Shown here piece by piece: positions 45,001-55,077 of a stretch of DNA of 64,000 nt. Position numbers and translations under genes: made by a program. Position 1 is the first letter of the stretch; each line of letters starts with the position of its first letter. Source of the DNA: Asterias amurensis (lineage: Eukaryota > Echinodermata > Asteroidea > Forcipulatida > Asteriidae); NCBI RefSeq assembly GCF_032118995.1, contig NC_092665.1:3570001-3634000 (forward strand), given 5' to 3'. The notes under the pieces are model-generated. The model did not search any database and was not told the DNA's origin. It was given only the letters and a program-made list of their open reading frames with translations.

Positions 45001-48000
45001 CATTCTGGGCAAACCCTAGCCACACTTAAAGCCATTGGACCCTTTCGGTTCAGAAAAAAAAAAAAAAAGTTCACAGATTACCAAATAACTAACAGGGGTT
45101 TACAGAAGGCAATGGTGAAAGACTTCTCTTGAAATATTATCCCATGAAATGCTTTACTCTTTGAGAAAACAGCAAAACAATATAAATTCTCGTTAACGAG
45201 AATTACGGATTTATTTTAAACACATGTCATGACACGGCGAAACGCGCAGAAACAAGGGTGGGTTTTTCCGTTGTTTTCTCCCGACTCCGATGACCGATTG
45301 AGCCTAAATTTTCACAGGTTTGTTATTTGATATAAGTTGTGGTACACAAAGTGTGGGCCTTGGACAACATTGTTTACCGAAAGGGTCCAATGGCTTTAAA
45401 CCCAATTATACTTTCCGTAAATGCCAATGTGATACGAATTTTGATGTCACAGCCCTGTTTTCACTGCAAATGTTTTCGCAGGAGTTGAGTACACATGCCT
45501 ACAATGTTATCTGTAAAAATTACACTCACGGAGGCAATGAAGGCGATTGCCTCCATGCCCCTTGGTCATCTATGGCGCACACGGTGGCGAGACCACACCA
45601 ACGTCCCACACAAGTTCCTGGTCGCTGACCCCACCGTCCAGCTGCCGGGAATGGACCTCTCATAGGTCCATTGGTGCCTCTTAAACCGGTTCCGTACAGA
45701 CGCATGGCCCTAGTAGTCTACACAAGTGGGGCTACCTGGCATCTTGGCTTTGTGATTGTGGTGAACCCCAGACGATGCGCCACATGATAGCTGACTGCCC
45801 ACTCTCTCACCTTGATGGTGGCATCGAAGCCCTTCACCTCGCTGAGGACCTAGCTGTAAACTGGCTTACAGGCTTTAGAACAAGGAGAAAATGCCTTGGT
45901 GCCCTTGCCCTTTCAAAAACGAAGCATACCGGCTCGATAAGAAGACTGTAACTATAGGAAAATGAGCACATCACAAAACATCATCTTCAAAGAGCTCCTC
46001 TTGAAAGCTGAATATATTTTGTTAAATGGTTTCTTCACAGGGTGTTAATTGTTTTACAAGGAGAGATATCCATGAAAGATTCTACGACCATGTGGATGAA
46101 AATGGCCTCCATTGTCCTTGTCAACTCTGTAATCCTGGAGACATTCTCCTCAAGAATTGCACATGTGATCCAAATAATTTGGAACGACCCCAAATATCAG
46201 AGTAAGTAAATTTGTGTACTTGACTCCAACAACAGACTCAATTCAAAGAATAGACCGATCCAGTAAGCTCCGCCCACGACGCACGTGTGAGCAAGAACAC
46301 GTGGGGCTCTCCAATGCCTTTCTGAGCAACTCTGCCGCGCGCGCCAAGATACGCGCACGCATGTCGGACCTTATTTGTTGCGCTGTGATTGGTCAATACG
46401 CAATGGGGCGGAGCTTAATGGATCGGTCTATTGTCAGCTGAAAAATAGCTACAGTTTAGTAAAAAGCATTCTGATGGTTTCTTGCAGGGAATTTACCTGA
46501 TCTGAATTTATATGCAGTAGTTGCTCACAAAAAATGTCCCATGTCCTATTTTTTAAATATAAAAAGTTTTAAAGGCAGTGGACACTATTGGTAATTACTC
46601 AAAAAAATTGTTAGCATAAAAACTTACTCGGTACTGAGCGATGGAGAGCTGTTGATAGTATAAAACATTGTGAGAAACGGCTAATTCCTCTAAAGCATTG
46701 TAGTTTTTGAGAAAGAGTTATTCTCAATCAAATATTAAAAGACTTGAAGCCTTTTGTTAGCAGACAGTCGTATGTAACACACAGTGGAGGTCATATCAAT
46801 TGACAAACACCCTTCTTTGTGTGCGATTTGAGCAAACGGGCAACTGTCAATGAAAAAATGTCTTTATGAGGTGTCCAAAATGAGCCAGGAAATAAATTGC
46901 TTTTTGATTGAAAATAAATCTTCATGGGTGCAAAAGTAAATGTTTTTTATTCCTGAAGCAAACTGGTTTATAAAAAAGGAAAATTCATTTCACTTTTTTG
47001 TACAAATTATATATGGACATAGAGTGCGAAGGTTTGGCTGAAATGTTCTGTGTCTTATTTTATTTTTGCTTTAAGATGTACACACGTGCCGACAGGTCAG
47101 TTTATGAACTCTTCTAACTTCTGTAGCCGAGGTTTTGAGTGCAAGAAATGCCTACACCCTTTGGAAGTGGTAAGACAGTTAAATTTGATATAATTCATCC
47201 AACTTGTGAACTATTACAATGTATTATGTGGAGTTCTTTGTGGGAACTCATCGATCAAAAGAATGTAGACTGTTTGTATTTTCACCTTATGATCGTCTTT
47301 ACCCCCGGTCTGCCCTCGGTCTGCCCATGCAATGGCCATACCCTAGGGACACTAGAGGTAAGCGGTAAAACCCCAGGTATTCTTGAAATGCGCAAATGGA
47401 ATAGGGACCTAGGCATGGGCAGTGTAAAAGGGCGCTTGGTTACTGGTAAGGTAAAAAAGTCCCAGGGCCTCCCCAGGGGTGGATTTCACAAAGAGTTAGA
47501 ACTAGTCTTATCTTGGGTTAGGACGAGTTACTCCTCCTAATTTAGGACAAGCCTTAAGTTTTTAATGTCTCATAGTACTAGTCCTAACCTTAAGGGCCAG
47601 TCACACTGCAGCGATAACGAAAACGATCACGACGCAAAGAGAACGCATTATTGGTTGTATTGCTCCGCGCAGAATATGCGCACACTTAATCAACCAATCG
47701 AGGTCAGTGTGATCGTTTATCGTTTTCAATATCGATGCAGTGTGACTGGCCCTTAGCTCTTTGTGAAATCGACCCCTGGGATAAGAGACACAGTGTGAAA
47801 AGGGCAGAATCAAAAGTGTTAGTTCCCGCCTTCGTGCATCACCAATCCACCTCCACAGTACTTAAGCAGCAAGCAGCATCAGAGTCCAGCTTTCTCCAGA
47901 AGACGATCAGAGCATACTGATCGAAACGTCGAGTTGAAACCATCGGTTCTTTTCAGAACCACCCCAACTCATTAGAGATAGTCATTACTTGATGTTACCA

Positions 48001-51000
48001 CAAACCTTTCTATATCTTAGTCCCCAGTTGTCCTTGTAGATGTAGATAAACATCAGGACAAGTATAATGTTTGAACTAGTATACTCAACAGCAGTATCAA
48101 AATAAATGATATTACTAACTGTTTTCATTTTGTATTTCTAGTTACACGACTGTAGCAACCGTGGACCTGATACGGTGTGTGGCTGCGTTGATGGATACTA
48201 CATGACATCACCAGATACATGTTTGCCTCTCCCAAAATGTGACGCGGAACACGAACCCACATCAGGACGTAAGAAACTCAACAATATTTTTCCTCTGGGG
48301 TTATAGATATTAGGTGTTGAAGAACAGTCGTTGTGTGAGTAGGATTTGAAACTTTGCATGGTGGAAATAAGATATAGAAGAGTTTGCGGTAACACCATGT
48401 AATAACAATCTCTAAATGAGTTGGGGTGGTTCTGAAAAGAACCGTTGGATTAACTCGACGTTTCGATCAGTATGCTCTGATCGTCTTCTGGAGAATGCAC
48501 TGATTGTCTTCTGGAGAATGCATTCTCCAGAAGACGATCAGAGCATACTGATCGAAACGTCGAGTTAATCCAACGGTTCTTTTCAGAACCACCCCAACTC
48601 ATTTAGAGATTGTTATTACATGGTGTTACCGCAAACTCTTCTATAACAGTCGTTGTAATAGATTTGGAAATAATATAATATGTTTTTGTTGGGAACTGAC
48701 ACAATCTCTATAATCACTGGTCTGTGCTTGACATCACTAGTGGCTAAATTGATGGTTTCAAAGAAAGTGTGCTTATCTCTTCTCGGGAGCCACTACTACT
48801 CAAAAGCCCTTTTCACTTGACTCAATGGACCCTTCCCATGAAATATGGGTAGGACATAATGGGCCAAACCATCATCCAGTGGCCGTAGCAGGAAACAGCG
48901 CCACCAACCGACTGGTGGTGCTTCGTGAAACTAGTCGAAACGTAAACAAAAATTACGTGAGTATTGGCTGTGTTTCATAAAAAAATTCATTTATTAATTT
49001 TTTTTCTTCAGATGGAGATCATGGCACTGAAATCCGATGTACACGTTGCCATGTGGGTTATTTTCAGCCAAATAACAACAGCACCCGCAAATGCAAGAAA
49101 ATAAAACAGTGCACCGTGCGGCAGGGTACCCTTCGCTCGGATGCAGTGTGTCTTAATGACCCAACGCAAGAGCCAATTCAACAATCTACAATTGGTGAGT
49201 CACAATCATAATGAAAATAGTGTGGCGTCTTATGGCCTATAGCAGTTAAGAGCACCAGATTTTCTGCTCTGGTGTTTGAGTTTGATCAGCAGAGTGTGGG
49301 TTCGACTCCTGGTCGTGACGCTTGTGTCTTTAAAGCAATCGCGCAACATCGGTAAACAGTATTGTCCAAAGGCCCACACTTAGTAAACCCTGTAAGTAAT
49401 TTGTATATCTGTGAACTTTTAATTTTTGTTCTGTTCAGAAAGTGTCCAACGGCTTTAAGCGAGACACTTTTGATTGATTTGTATAAAGTTTGGGAGGTAG
49501 TGCTTTTTGCTCTACCAGCCACGCTTCTGATTGATGATACCCAAGCCTACATCCATATGAACTGTATGTGCGTGCGTGTGTGCGTGCAGGTGCCAAAGAA
49601 ATCAAACCTGGAAAGCTGCGTGCTTCATTGATGTACGCGTTTGGACGCGCATACGGTTTGACCTACAGGATGGCGACTTTCATAGCAAAAAAGCGGTTTT
49701 TCAATACGGTCTATGGGGGTATTTAACCCTGTTTCAGGCCCAGGCTAGGGGGTGAACATGTGCTTCTTTTGGCTTTTTGTAAAAACAAGCCCATTATACA
49801 TTAAAATAATTTGTATTTTGTAAGTTGCAGGTTATGTAACAACTGAAGAACCCATTGAGCCTGATAAACCCAGTGTAACTACTACCCAAGAACCAACACC
49901 AGGATATGATGAGATTACCCCAGTCGGGACCACAACACATCCTACTACCCAAAACACAGGTATGTGTTTGCATCCTGCACCAAAGATTATATAATTTTAA
50001 GTGATAAACGCATCAAATACAATTTTGTTATTGATATGTCAACTTTACTTCTTCTAAAGTTGTTTATTTTTCTTTCTTTGTCAAGATGGACCGGACAGAG
50101 CACCTTGCCATCCACAATGGGAAATTTTGAATTTTTTTTCGTCTAACCTTCATGGTTTTTTGTGGGGCATTTTTCTTTCCCATTGGAGGACTATTTGGAA
50201 ATTTGTTCGATCATGCACCCAAAGAGGTAAGCATCACTTTTGTTGCTTTTTTTTGGGGGGGGGTATTTCCTGTGCAATTTGGCCTCTTTTAGTTGGGGGA
50301 GGGGTCCACTTCTCTTTTCTGTTTTTTATGTTTTTATATTATGTTTTTTATAAGTTGGTACTCAAGGTTTATGTATTTTTATACCTGATGAATAAAACAA
50401 TTCATTTCATTTCAACTCAATTCAATTCAATTACACTGATCAAACATTTCACCTACTTGTTATGATTTATATTTTATTATCACATGTAATTTCCTTTGAC
50501 AAACATATCAGAATGTATTTAATAAATTCTTGTTTGTTTTTTTCCAAATAGGTTCATACAGCTTGGCTGAAAACGGGCTAGAAGAGGAAAAGAGTAAGTC
50601 TATAGACTGATCCGACGCGCACCAGGCGACAAGTGTTGAGCATCGCGCGCCATTGCTGGGGTGTACATGTGCCTAGTTTTGTGCACAAAGACATGAGGAA
50701 ATCATGTTCCTTTTCACTCATTATGGAAATTAAATGTTTTCCTCAACAAATAACACAATTTCCTAAACAGGACATCATGCTATACCAATGTAGATCACTG
50801 ACCACAAATATTTGCAACAAAATAGAAGGCGGATCATCTTGAAAAAGGTGCTTGTCTTAGGCGAGTTAGGGGTCAAAGACGCGGAAACTGCATAATATTC
50901 GCTAAAATGCATTTCATCGGCAAGGTATTTTGTCAGAATTTCAGTATTTTACTTTCTGCTTAATTTTACAAATTTATCAAGAATGTATTACAGTGTTATA

Positions 51001-51405
51001 TCAAGCAGCCACATCAATGAAATTTCCTTGATTGTCGAGGAAGACATTCAATTCCCATAAAAAGTGAAAAGGAAAACGATTTTCTTATGTCTTTGTGCAC
51101 GAAACTAGGCACAAAGACACCCCAGCAGTGGTGCGCAGCGCAAGGCGGCGCCCAGCACTTGTGCGCCTGGATCGGTCTATAATGTTTTGATGTTGTTTGT
51201 TGTTGGTTTTTGGTTTTTTGTAAGCGAGTTGTTCCTTAGGAAATAATTCTTTTCGGATCATGCAACATTTTTAACCTTGATATACTTTCTTGATATTGAT
51301 GACAACGTAGAAATAAATGTTATTATTCATCAGAATTTAAATTTTGGGGGGTTATTTTTATTGTATACAGATGCTGTAGACGGAATAGTCGGACAAAGAG
51401 TGTGA
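42095..51405 (+). CDS. TNF-receptor-like protein, copy A
   Basis: Ten exons, 42095-42133, 44340-44414, 46041-46201, 47076-47169, 48142-48268, 49012-49194, 49831-49959, 50086-50226, 50552-50593 and 51371-51405, join in phase to 341 residues. The signal peptide spans exons 1-2 (MTAKYLTLFAMNL, then GLLLIVFVPS). Residues about 39-215 hold TNF-receptor cysteine-rich repeats: HCPCQLCNPGDILLKNCTC, CSRGFECKKC, CGCVDGYYM, CTRCHVGYF. Residues 227-270 are a Thr-rich stalk. Exon 8 is hydrophobic in two frames; in the joined frame the membrane segment is weak (ILNFFSSNLHGFLWGIFL). The tail ends NAVDGIVGQRV without a death domain or an obvious TRAF site. It is paralogous to the minus-strand ITIM-type gene and nearly identical to copy B. 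Ligand unknown. Confidence 0.87.
42514..42664. mobile_element. MITE with TTCCGTATGGCGCCAC arms
   Basis: AACTTTCCGTATGGCGCCAC pairs with GTGGCGCTATACGGAAACTT. Intron 1 of copy A. Confidence 0.7.
42690..42828 (+). mobile_element. LINE 3' end (C-terminus of reverse-transcriptase ORF)
   Basis: Reads SSSVYGYASSFFPRTIRDWN, then LDAFKLVLRDPRLK and a stop. The FPRTIRDWNNL...SLDAFK signature is typical of the C-terminus of invertebrate LINE ORF2. It is 5'-truncated in intron 1 of copy A. Confidence 0.8.
43351..43844 (+). repeat. Two tandem copies of a 247-bp LINE-tail-like segment
   Basis: GACAGGGAGGCCTAACCAGC starts at 43351 and 43598; the copies differ at only a few bases. Translation gives GRGRPKLRDNVTN, reminiscent of a LINE ORF2 end, with stops. 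Long C runs occur in both. Intron 1 of copy A. Confidence 0.75.
43905..43985. mobile_element. Mini-MITE pair with GTAGCCCTCC-type arms
   Basis: TGAACCCTTCATCCTCCCGA and CGGAGGGCTACGGTTCA form one hairpin; GGATGGAGGGATACGATTAT follows. Relative of the 8010 and 11093 hairpins. Confidence 0.5.
44476..44770 (+). mobile_element. Full SINE with tRNA-Ser/Leu-like head
   Basis: TTGGCCGAGCGGTTTAGAGC (A box), GGGTTCGAATACCC (B box), CACTTGTGTCCTTAAGCAAG, GTTCGCCCCGGTGTTCCTGG and a CCTTATAAGGTGCTATATAA tail. In copy B the corresponding intron (57701-57790) has the head but lacks most of the body. Confidence 0.8.
45026..45399 (+). mobile_element. TTAA-flanked MITE, family 2
   Basis: TTAAAGCCATTGGACCCTTT at the left and GGGTCCAATGGCTTTAA at the right. 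The same insertion is present in copy B at 58011-58383, so it predates the duplication. Confidence 0.87.
45525..45960 (+). mobile_element. LINE 3' end with Zn-knuckle-like C-terminus
   Basis: Fragments read WRDHTNVPHKFLVADPTVQL, LNRFRT, LHKWGYLASWLCDCGEPQTM, HMIADCPLSHLDGG and end FRTRRKCLGALALSKTKHTG. The LHKWG...CDCG...H...DCPL pattern is a LINE ORF2 C-terminus. Stops and frame changes are present. Shared with copy B at about 58510-58936. Confidence 0.85.
46252..46429. mobile_element. MITE with AGACCGATCC ends
   Basis: AGACCGATCCAGTAAGCTCC pairs with GGAGCTTAATGGATCGGTCT. Also in copy B at 59236-59423, so it predates the duplication. Confidence 0.85.
46569..46760 (+). mobile_element. Truncated TTAA-type MITE, family 1
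   Basis: Starts TTAAAGGCAGTGGACACTAT; the right end is missing. The copy B counterpart at about 59899-60085 has another MITE inserted at its TTAA end. Confidence 0.75.
47472..47780. mobile_element. MITE nest: one inverted-repeat element inside another
   Basis: The outer element runs from CCCAGGGGTGGATTTCACAA to TTGTGAAATCGACCCCTGGG. Inside it, at 47590-47755, TTAAGGGCCAGTCACACTGC pairs with GCAGTGTGACTGGCCCTTA. The nest is repeated in copy B at about 60801-61108. Confidence 0.8.
48365..48650. repeat. Foldback repeat with CTTTTCAGAACC arms
   Basis: AAGAGTTTGCGGTAACACCA and GGTTCTGAAAAGAACCGTTG are repeated in inverted form to the right, meeting near 48520. Half copies occur at 47870-47990, 15905-16060 and 2110-2230. 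Copy B carries the same at about 61695-61975. Confidence 0.75.
49225..49345 (+). mobile_element. SINE fragment
   Basis: CAGTTAAGAGCACCAGA, GATCAGCAGAGTGTGGGTTC and a GTGACGCTTGTGTCTTTAA tail. Repeated in copy B at about 62552-62672. Confidence 0.55.
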
Positions 51406-51543
51406 AGTTACCTAGACCTGCCTCATACTTCAAGTTTTCTTGTGTACATGTCCAAAAGTGTAGTTAGCCTCAAATTTCAATCAAATGATGGTTGGAAAAT
51501 TTGGCAGCATTCGTCCAAGTTTTGATGGAAATATGAGTGTAAT

Positions 51544-51917
51544 TTAAAGCCATTGGACCCTTTCGGTACAGAAAAAAAAAAAAAAGTTCACAGATTTACA
51601 AATAATTTACAGGGTTTACAGAAGGTAATGGTGAAAGACTTCTCTTGAAATATTATTCCATGAAATGCTTTACTTTTTGAGAAAACGGTAAAACAATATA
51701 AATTCTCGTTAACGAGAATTACGGAGTTGTTATAAACACATGCCATGACACGGCGAAACGCGCGAAAACAGGAGTGGGTTTTCTCGTTATTTTCTCCCGA
51801 CTCCGATGTCCGATTGAGCCTAAATTTCCACAGGATTGTTATTTTATATATAAGTTGTGATACACAAAGTGTGGGACTTGGACAATACTGTTTACCGAAA
51901 GGGTCCAATGGCTTTAA
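51544..51917 (+). mobile_element. TTAA-flanked MITE, family 2, in the copy A 3'UTR
   Basis: TTAAAGCCATTGGACCCTTT at the left and GGGTCCAATGGCTTTAA at the right. It lies between the copy A stop codon (51405) and the AATAAA at 52068, so it is probably transcribed. Confidence 0.85.
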
Positions 51918-52067
51918 AGCATTACAGCAAGATTTAACCATATTTTGTTTAAAGCAAATTAAGTTGTTTTCTGTATAAGCCTGTATATAAGCTTCCAATC
52001 ACAAGCTTTTCTATGTATATATGTTTCTGTTGGATACTTTCAAGTATATAAACTTGTAATATAATGC

Positions 52068-52073
52068 AATAAA
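52068..52073 (+). promoter_or_regulatory. Polyadenylation signal of copy A
   Basis: First AATAAA cluster downstream of the copy A stop, followed by AATAATAAAA. Confidence 0.5.
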
Positions 52074-52079
52074 TTAATA

Positions 52080-53405
52080 ATAAAAATGAAGTTTAACATT
52101 TTTTAGGACATGCTGTTTTGTAAAACTGCCTTATGTATTACATACACAAACTCAACTGTACATTTATACTTACAACATTAAGAGTACCAGTACTGTATTT
52201 TTTTATAAAAAAACATTTGTGTTTAGGTTTTGATGTAATCCATTTGTATTCGTGTGATGCTCATAAAAGAATGGCCATACACTTACGGTACAAGAAAGGG
52301 GTTTGCCTCTGTGTTTCTGTCATGATCAGGCTCTAATGTCGCCGCCTGGCATTGTGCCCCTACAAATGGTTGCTTTGCGTTATAAAAATAACTTGAGCAA
52401 TCTGCAACTGGTTTTATTATTCAGCACTAGGAGTGTCATTCATCACGCCTTATAAATGCTCGCTATATATATTATTTGTATGCAATTAATTACAAGTACT
52501 AATATCTAGGTTTTAGATTTAATTTTTTGCATCTATGCAACAATTATAACTGGCATAACCTGAAAGAAGACTGGCTCCTTTTAACGGCAATGACTAGAAA
52601 GTCTTTGTCTGAAACTCCTGATCAATACACTGCTTGGTCGGGGACTTCAAGATCTTATTGAAAACACTGTCTGTTTCGGAGAGCGTGGCTTTTTAAGGAA
52701 GGAAAGCCTTATTGTCTTTTTTACTGACAGGCTGAATCTTAGCGTCAAAGAGGCTTAATCGCTTAGCAAGGGAATAAACTTTTAAAATCTCCTTTTCATT
52801 ATATGTCTCCACCATCAACAAATATTTATCGTTGAATCCTAGATCTGACACTGATTTAAGCATTTTAATGCCAATGTGTAACACAATTCAGTAAAGAAAT
52901 ATCAACAATGATCTCTCTTGCCAAAGATAAGTTCTTGATCCCTGTCTTCTAAATTAGTGCAAAAATCAGACTTTTACCCTGTTTTAATAGATAATTTGTG
53001 TAAATTTGTTCTTGAAATATATTTTTTGCTGCTGCTGCTTGCCTTTTTATGTGCAATCTTCTCTGAATAGTTTAACTTTAAATATTACTTTGTAGTACTT
53101 AAAATAATATAAACTTTAAATTAATTTGTATTTGGTGGTAAGTTTTAGTTAGATATTTTCAAAACCTTTCATAGTAATTATAATACTGAATTCAACAACA
53201 GTAGTTTAATCAAAACTGCACATCGTCAAGCCATAAAAATTGACAAGAACCTTTTCAAACCTACATCAAGAAAGTTCAATTGATTATAATTTTAAAATAA
53301 AAACTATGATTGAAATACAGCCGTACAAATTTAGAGACATAAAGTAAAGAAAAATTGTACTGAGCATTTTTAAATGTTTATATACTGAATACTTACACTA
53401 AATGA
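52080..53405. other. Intergenic between copies A and B, nothing recognised
   Basis: AT-rich sequence with no credible exon and no terminal repeats noticed. Confidence 0.4.
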
Positions 53406-53409
53406 GTGT

Positions 53410-53793
53410 TAAAGACAGTGGACACTATTGGTTATTGTTAAAGATTCGTCTTCACAGTTGGTGTACCTCAACATATGCATAAAATAACAAACCTGTGAAA
53501 ATTCAGCTCAATCGATCGTTGAAGTTGCGAGATAATAATGAAAGAAGAAAAACCCTTGTCACACGAAGTTGTGTGCTTTCTGATGCTTGATTTCGAGACC
53601 TCAAATTCTAAACTTGAGGTCTCGAAATCAAATTCGTGGAAAATTACTTCTTTCTCGAAAACTACATCACTTCAGAGGGAGCTGTTTCTCACAATGTTTT
53701 ATACTATCAACCTCTCCCCATTACTCGTAATCAAGAAAGGTTTAATGATGATAATTATTTTGAGTAATTACCAATAGTGTCCACTGCCTTTAA
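53410..53793 (-). mobile_element. TTAA-flanked MITE, family 1, reversed
   Basis: TTAAAGACAGTGGACACTAT at the left and GTGTCCACTGCCTTTAA at the right; a well preserved copy. Confidence 0.87.
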
Positions 53794-53811
53794 CACAGAT
53801 ATTGACCAAAT

Positions 53812-53935
53812 AGGGGAGACCGGCAACATATAGGGCTAGATAGCTCAGTATAAGTGTAACACCGGCATGTTAATCTGGTTCAAATCCCGCTTTCATAACT
53901 TGTTTCTTTGTTCAACCCAAAAATTATATTAAATG
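53812..53935 (+). mobile_element. tRNA-derived SINE, diverged
   Basis: GGGCTAGATAGCTCAGTA (A box), GGTTCAAATCCC (B box) and TTTGTTCAACCC. Confidence 0.65.
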
Positions 53936-54194
53936 CACCCGAATCAGTTTTCCCTTTGGTGTAACACTTGATGAGTGATGCATTGCATTACACTACTAAC
54001 AGAGCCGATAGCACTGCCTCACACAACCATTCATATAGAACTATTTTTATACAGCTGTGTGATCAATTTATCAAATTTTTCTACTCTACTTAACTTAGTA
54101 TGTACAATTAGCTACTTGCGTGTTAGATTTTAATATATTGACCGTTACATTGATGGCTTGATCACAAGTTACCACTTCAATTTGAATTACTCAG

Positions 54195-54506
54195 ACTATG
54201 GAGACAGTTGCTATGTCACATGATCCGATCGGGGAAGCTTAGTTACGTATGAGATGACCCGGCCGCAATTTTTTTTCTTCCTAAAACGTCATTGCAATGA
54301 TTTGGTGAAAGAGGAGGCCAATTTCATGACGACGTAATCTGATGGAAAGAGCCAATCACAGGGGCAGGGGAAAAATATTGCAATGTCGTTTGGGGGAAAC
54401 AAAATCCCCACCCGGGCCCCATACACAATTCTACCAGGGTCTGCTCGGTTGCTATACACAAGCTTTCCCCGAATCATGTGATATACCAACTGTCCCTTTA
54501 GTCTGA
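54195..54506. mobile_element. MITE with GGAGACAGTTG ends
   Basis: Left ACAGTTGCTATGTCACATGA and GGGGAAGCTT pair with AAGCTTTCCCCGAATCATGT and ATACCAACTGTCCC at the right. It lies about 320 bases upstream of the copy B promoter. Confidence 0.7.
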
Positions 54507-54802
54507 GGAATTCAAATGTAAGCGGTTAACTTGTGACTAAGCAAGTCATTGTACCAGACATCATTCAAATCTAACTCGCAAATGGCTTAATAATTCTGTG
54601 TATGCAACCAGTTCAGCTTATGTTCTGTATCTCTGTGATGTCACAGGGAACGTGGTCTCAAATACTATTACAACTGCTTGTGAGATTAATAAAATGCAGA
54701 ATAACCTCAACTTGTGTTGGTTTTTATTATTTACAACTTTGCTCTATGATTAAATGTTCATCTATCATGACACTTTGATAGGAAACAAAGTTATTGAATA
54801 AA

Positions 54803-54847
54803 TGATGACATCATCGAAACAGCGGCGGGGAACTCCCCTATTTAAAG
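54803..54847 (+). promoter_or_regulatory. Candidate core promoter of copy B: ATF/CRE-like, NF-kB-like and TATA-like sites
   Basis: TGATGACATCATC (54803-54815) is one base off a CRE core. GGGGAACTCC within 54827-54838 fits the NF-kB consensus GGGRNWYYCC exactly. TATTTAAAG (54839-54847) follows at once. Transcription near 54870 would give a 5'UTR of about 200 bases. Short motifs also occur by chance; their order and spacing make the case. Confidence 0.5.
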
Positions 54848-55077
54848 TGTGTCGCAATCGAATCTGTACCTTTTGCTTGGTAGGTACTGGGCATAATCGA
54901 CTGACCTTCAGTGACTGGTACGTATTGGTACCCATCTACTGTTTAAACGCGCTCCTATGCTCCTATGTGTGCGCTGGCAACCCGTGTAAAGAACTTTTTA
55001 GGTTGTACAAAACGACGACCAAGAGACGACGACGAAGCTAAATTTTGTTCTCTCAAATTTCCATTAAAATAAAAGAT

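Noticed and set aside
50227-50465. Hydrophobic read-through of copy A exon 8 into intron 8 as a multi-pass membrane protein
   Set aside because: The donor at 50227 is good and the extension is low-complexity T-rich sequence; neighbouring exons close in phase when the intron is removed.
54802-55041. Plus-strand frame upstream of copy B as a protein
   Set aside because: It covers the candidate promoter and 5'UTR and has no homology; the spliced signal-peptide exon at 55078 fits the family better.
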